From the NCBI RefSeq assembly GCF_029784165.1, contig NC_073696.1:188084498-188148497 (forward strand): a stretch of 64,000 nucleotides of DNA, given 5' to 3'. The stretch is from Wyeomyia smithii. Lineage: Eukaryota > Arthropoda > Insecta > Diptera > Culicidae. This document shows, piece after piece, positions 60,202 to 64,000 of the stretch; position 1 is the first letter of the stretch, and each line of letters starts with the position of its first letter. The notes under the pieces are model-generated. The model did no database searches and was not told the DNA's origin. It was given only the letters and a program-made list of their open reading frames with translations. The position numbers were made by a program, and so were the translations under genes.

Positions 60202-61989
60202 GTAGGGGTTTATTTTTACTTTATGAATTTGGTTTGAAGGATATCAGATCTCAAAAATTGAATTCTTGTTATAGTATACACTGAGAAGGTTGTAATGTTG
60301 TTGTCTGGAAGTTGTCTGCCTTTTTAGAGGTTTTTTTTTCAATTCTCTTTTACATTGATTGATTTCTATTCAATTGAACAAATAGAAACTCTGCCATGAA
60401 TTGAAACTTTTCAAGCTCGTTTCTCTCCCAAAAAAAAACGGCGACAAAATTTTGCACTAAAAAGAACATAGAAACGCTATCAATAACCCCAAATGCAAAA
60501 GACCATTCCCCTCAAATATGAACTCGTTGACCTGAAAGCTGCATTTGCAAAATGTACTATATCATTTCCACAAGCCAAATTCTATTCATTTAACCTTTAT
60601 ATTGATCAACGAAACAAACGTGGTCTGGGTTCATTGCACCAGTCATAACAAATATATCCACCCCGAAGATTTACGATTCCCTTTGGATTTAAGTAGCGCA
60701 CCCTGTTTGGGTCACGTGCTAGATTGTGCTGCCCTATGGGTACGGAACAGTCAGTAGTGGGTTGGGCGGAACTAGAAAAAAAGAACAACATGCCGAGCCG
60801 TTTCCTCTCGACATTTCGGATATGCAAATCAGTCGGGCCTCCGAATAGTTTTTTTTTATTCTAGCTGACGGCTTGGCCGCTTGAAGTTCTGCCGGTACTA
60901 GCAATCTACTAGTACCGGGAATAAGATATTCACTGTTTGGCACATGGCAAGACCAAAATGATTTTTCTAGTGACTGAGGGGAAAAAGTCTTTCATGAAAT
61001 TTGGGTCGTTGTGTCGGATCTTAAATTACAGAGTTATACAAAAAAGATTAACAGTATACTAAATAGTTGTTTTTAGATTTCCTCTCCATATTGCTGCGAA
61101 CAATGAATTGTTTTTTTTTTCAATCGCAGTGCTTCCGGTATTCAGCAACTCCAAGCCAAGAAAACATGGCAATCCACTCATAAATTGTCGTTCAACGAAC
61201 GAGCCCCCCCCTGTGGGCCATACCGTAAAGTCCTGAATGCATACTAAATGTTTAATCGTGTTTATTCGCATTGGAAAACATTTCCTCTTTCGTTCGACCT
61301 GCGGAAAGCTTGCTGCTATGCCGGTTTCTGACCACGCTAGCAGCATGGAGGTGCACCTTTGAATGCGCAAAAGCCTTATAAAATGTAGAGAAGAACATCC
61401 CAGTAATATAAACTATGTATCCAAAACACGTTTCTTCTGTTTACCCAGCAGAGGTGAATGTTTTATGTCGCTCTCTTGCGCTAAACTTTAAAAGTTTCTT
61501 GCTGGCTTTCCTGATCTATGCAGTTTGGCAAGTCATTATGTATGCATGTACTAGAACGGGTGAACCACGATTTTGGGGGCTCTTTGCGGCAGGTTGGATT
61601 GCAAATTTCATCTAATCATAGAATTCTCTCTAGTAATCGAACGCATGAGAACACAAGTTTTGAACTGTTGTTGTGCACGATCTTTAAAATAATATTTTTC
61701 CACGCAATCTTTTTCTTGAATACCATAAAGTCTTCTGCTAAAGCCTCTGGAAGAAAAATAATACTTTACTAACACGTACAGTCTAATCAACGCGTCTTAT
61801 GAGCGTATAAGGACTAGAAGAACTATTCTGCCAACATTTTTTTTATTATTGTTAGGTGGCAGGAAAAAGCCTGCAACCAAAGACTTTGAGTGTGACGTTA
61901 GCGACATCAGGGTGTATGGGAGGAGGTTCCGACCTACTGAAAACTTAGCCATCTCCAGCCTCGTAGATCTTCCAGGAACAACTATTAAA
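60202..61989. other. No gene recognised
   Basis: AT-rich DNA with a GC-richer patch at 60640-60920 that contains opposing short frames. 'ctagtaccgg' and its complement lie close together near 60890-60917. No domain, RNA gene or clear repeat was identified. Confidence 0.4.

Positions 61990-64000
<2,011 letters not shown>

Overview
The window looks like one stretch of a large, repeat-rich, AT-rich insect genome. The best guess is a culicine mosquito (Aedes-like). This rests on remembered mosquito repeat types (the 'gagaaaggct...cgctaggtggatt' repeat, a Feilai-type tRNA SINE tail, 'gcgacttccggt' tandem repeats) and was not checked by search. There is no prokaryotic or organelle gene, rRNA or convincing tRNA gene. 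Almost everything identifiable is transposable-element material in an intronic or intergenic setting.

One host coding segment is well supported: a 719-bp internal exon on the + strand (18502-19220) with clean splice sites. It encodes an Ala/Gln/His-rich, low-complexity part of an unidentified nuclear-type protein. Far downstream on the same strand (junction 60160/60161) is a textbook recursive-splicing (ratchet) site. This would fit a very long + strand intron covering much of the window.

Layout. 1-3411: Penelope-like element (PLE) with direct pseudo-LTRs, a broken RT plus GIY-YIG ORF and hammerhead-like motifs; the window opens inside an inverted PLE scrap. 8017-9985: TIR element with a palindromic hAT-like MITE nested in its left arm. 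10353-15140: TA-flanked element with pogo-like ends around two copies of a mosquito tandem repeat. 18502-19220: host exon. 20845-22294: SINE piece and two head-to-head TA MITEs. 24859-25974: two foldback elements. 29593-35604: nearly full-length I-group non-LTR retrotransposon (- strand) between 140-bp direct repeats that behave as an exceptionally long target-site duplication. 35609-37413: 222-bp tandem duplication, then a second hAT-like MITE carrying a TTAA-flanked element. 41934-43407: degenerate R1-clade fragment. 43412-45722: DNA transposon with ~440-bp inverted repeats and a decayed DDE-like transposase. 52103-55911: foldbacks and a ~250-bp tandem repeat. 57195-58625: CTGT-associated repeat and a solo arm of the 44-kb transposon, which carries a 38-bp I-element tail with its own TSD. 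61990-63303: second R1-clade copy abutting a 191-bp (AT)n tract.

No multi-gene system or operon is present. The most distinctive signals are the long TSD, the ratchet site, the ribozyme-like PLE repeats and the nested insertions, which give a relative chronology. Stretches listed as 'nothing recognised' were read but offered no supportable gene.
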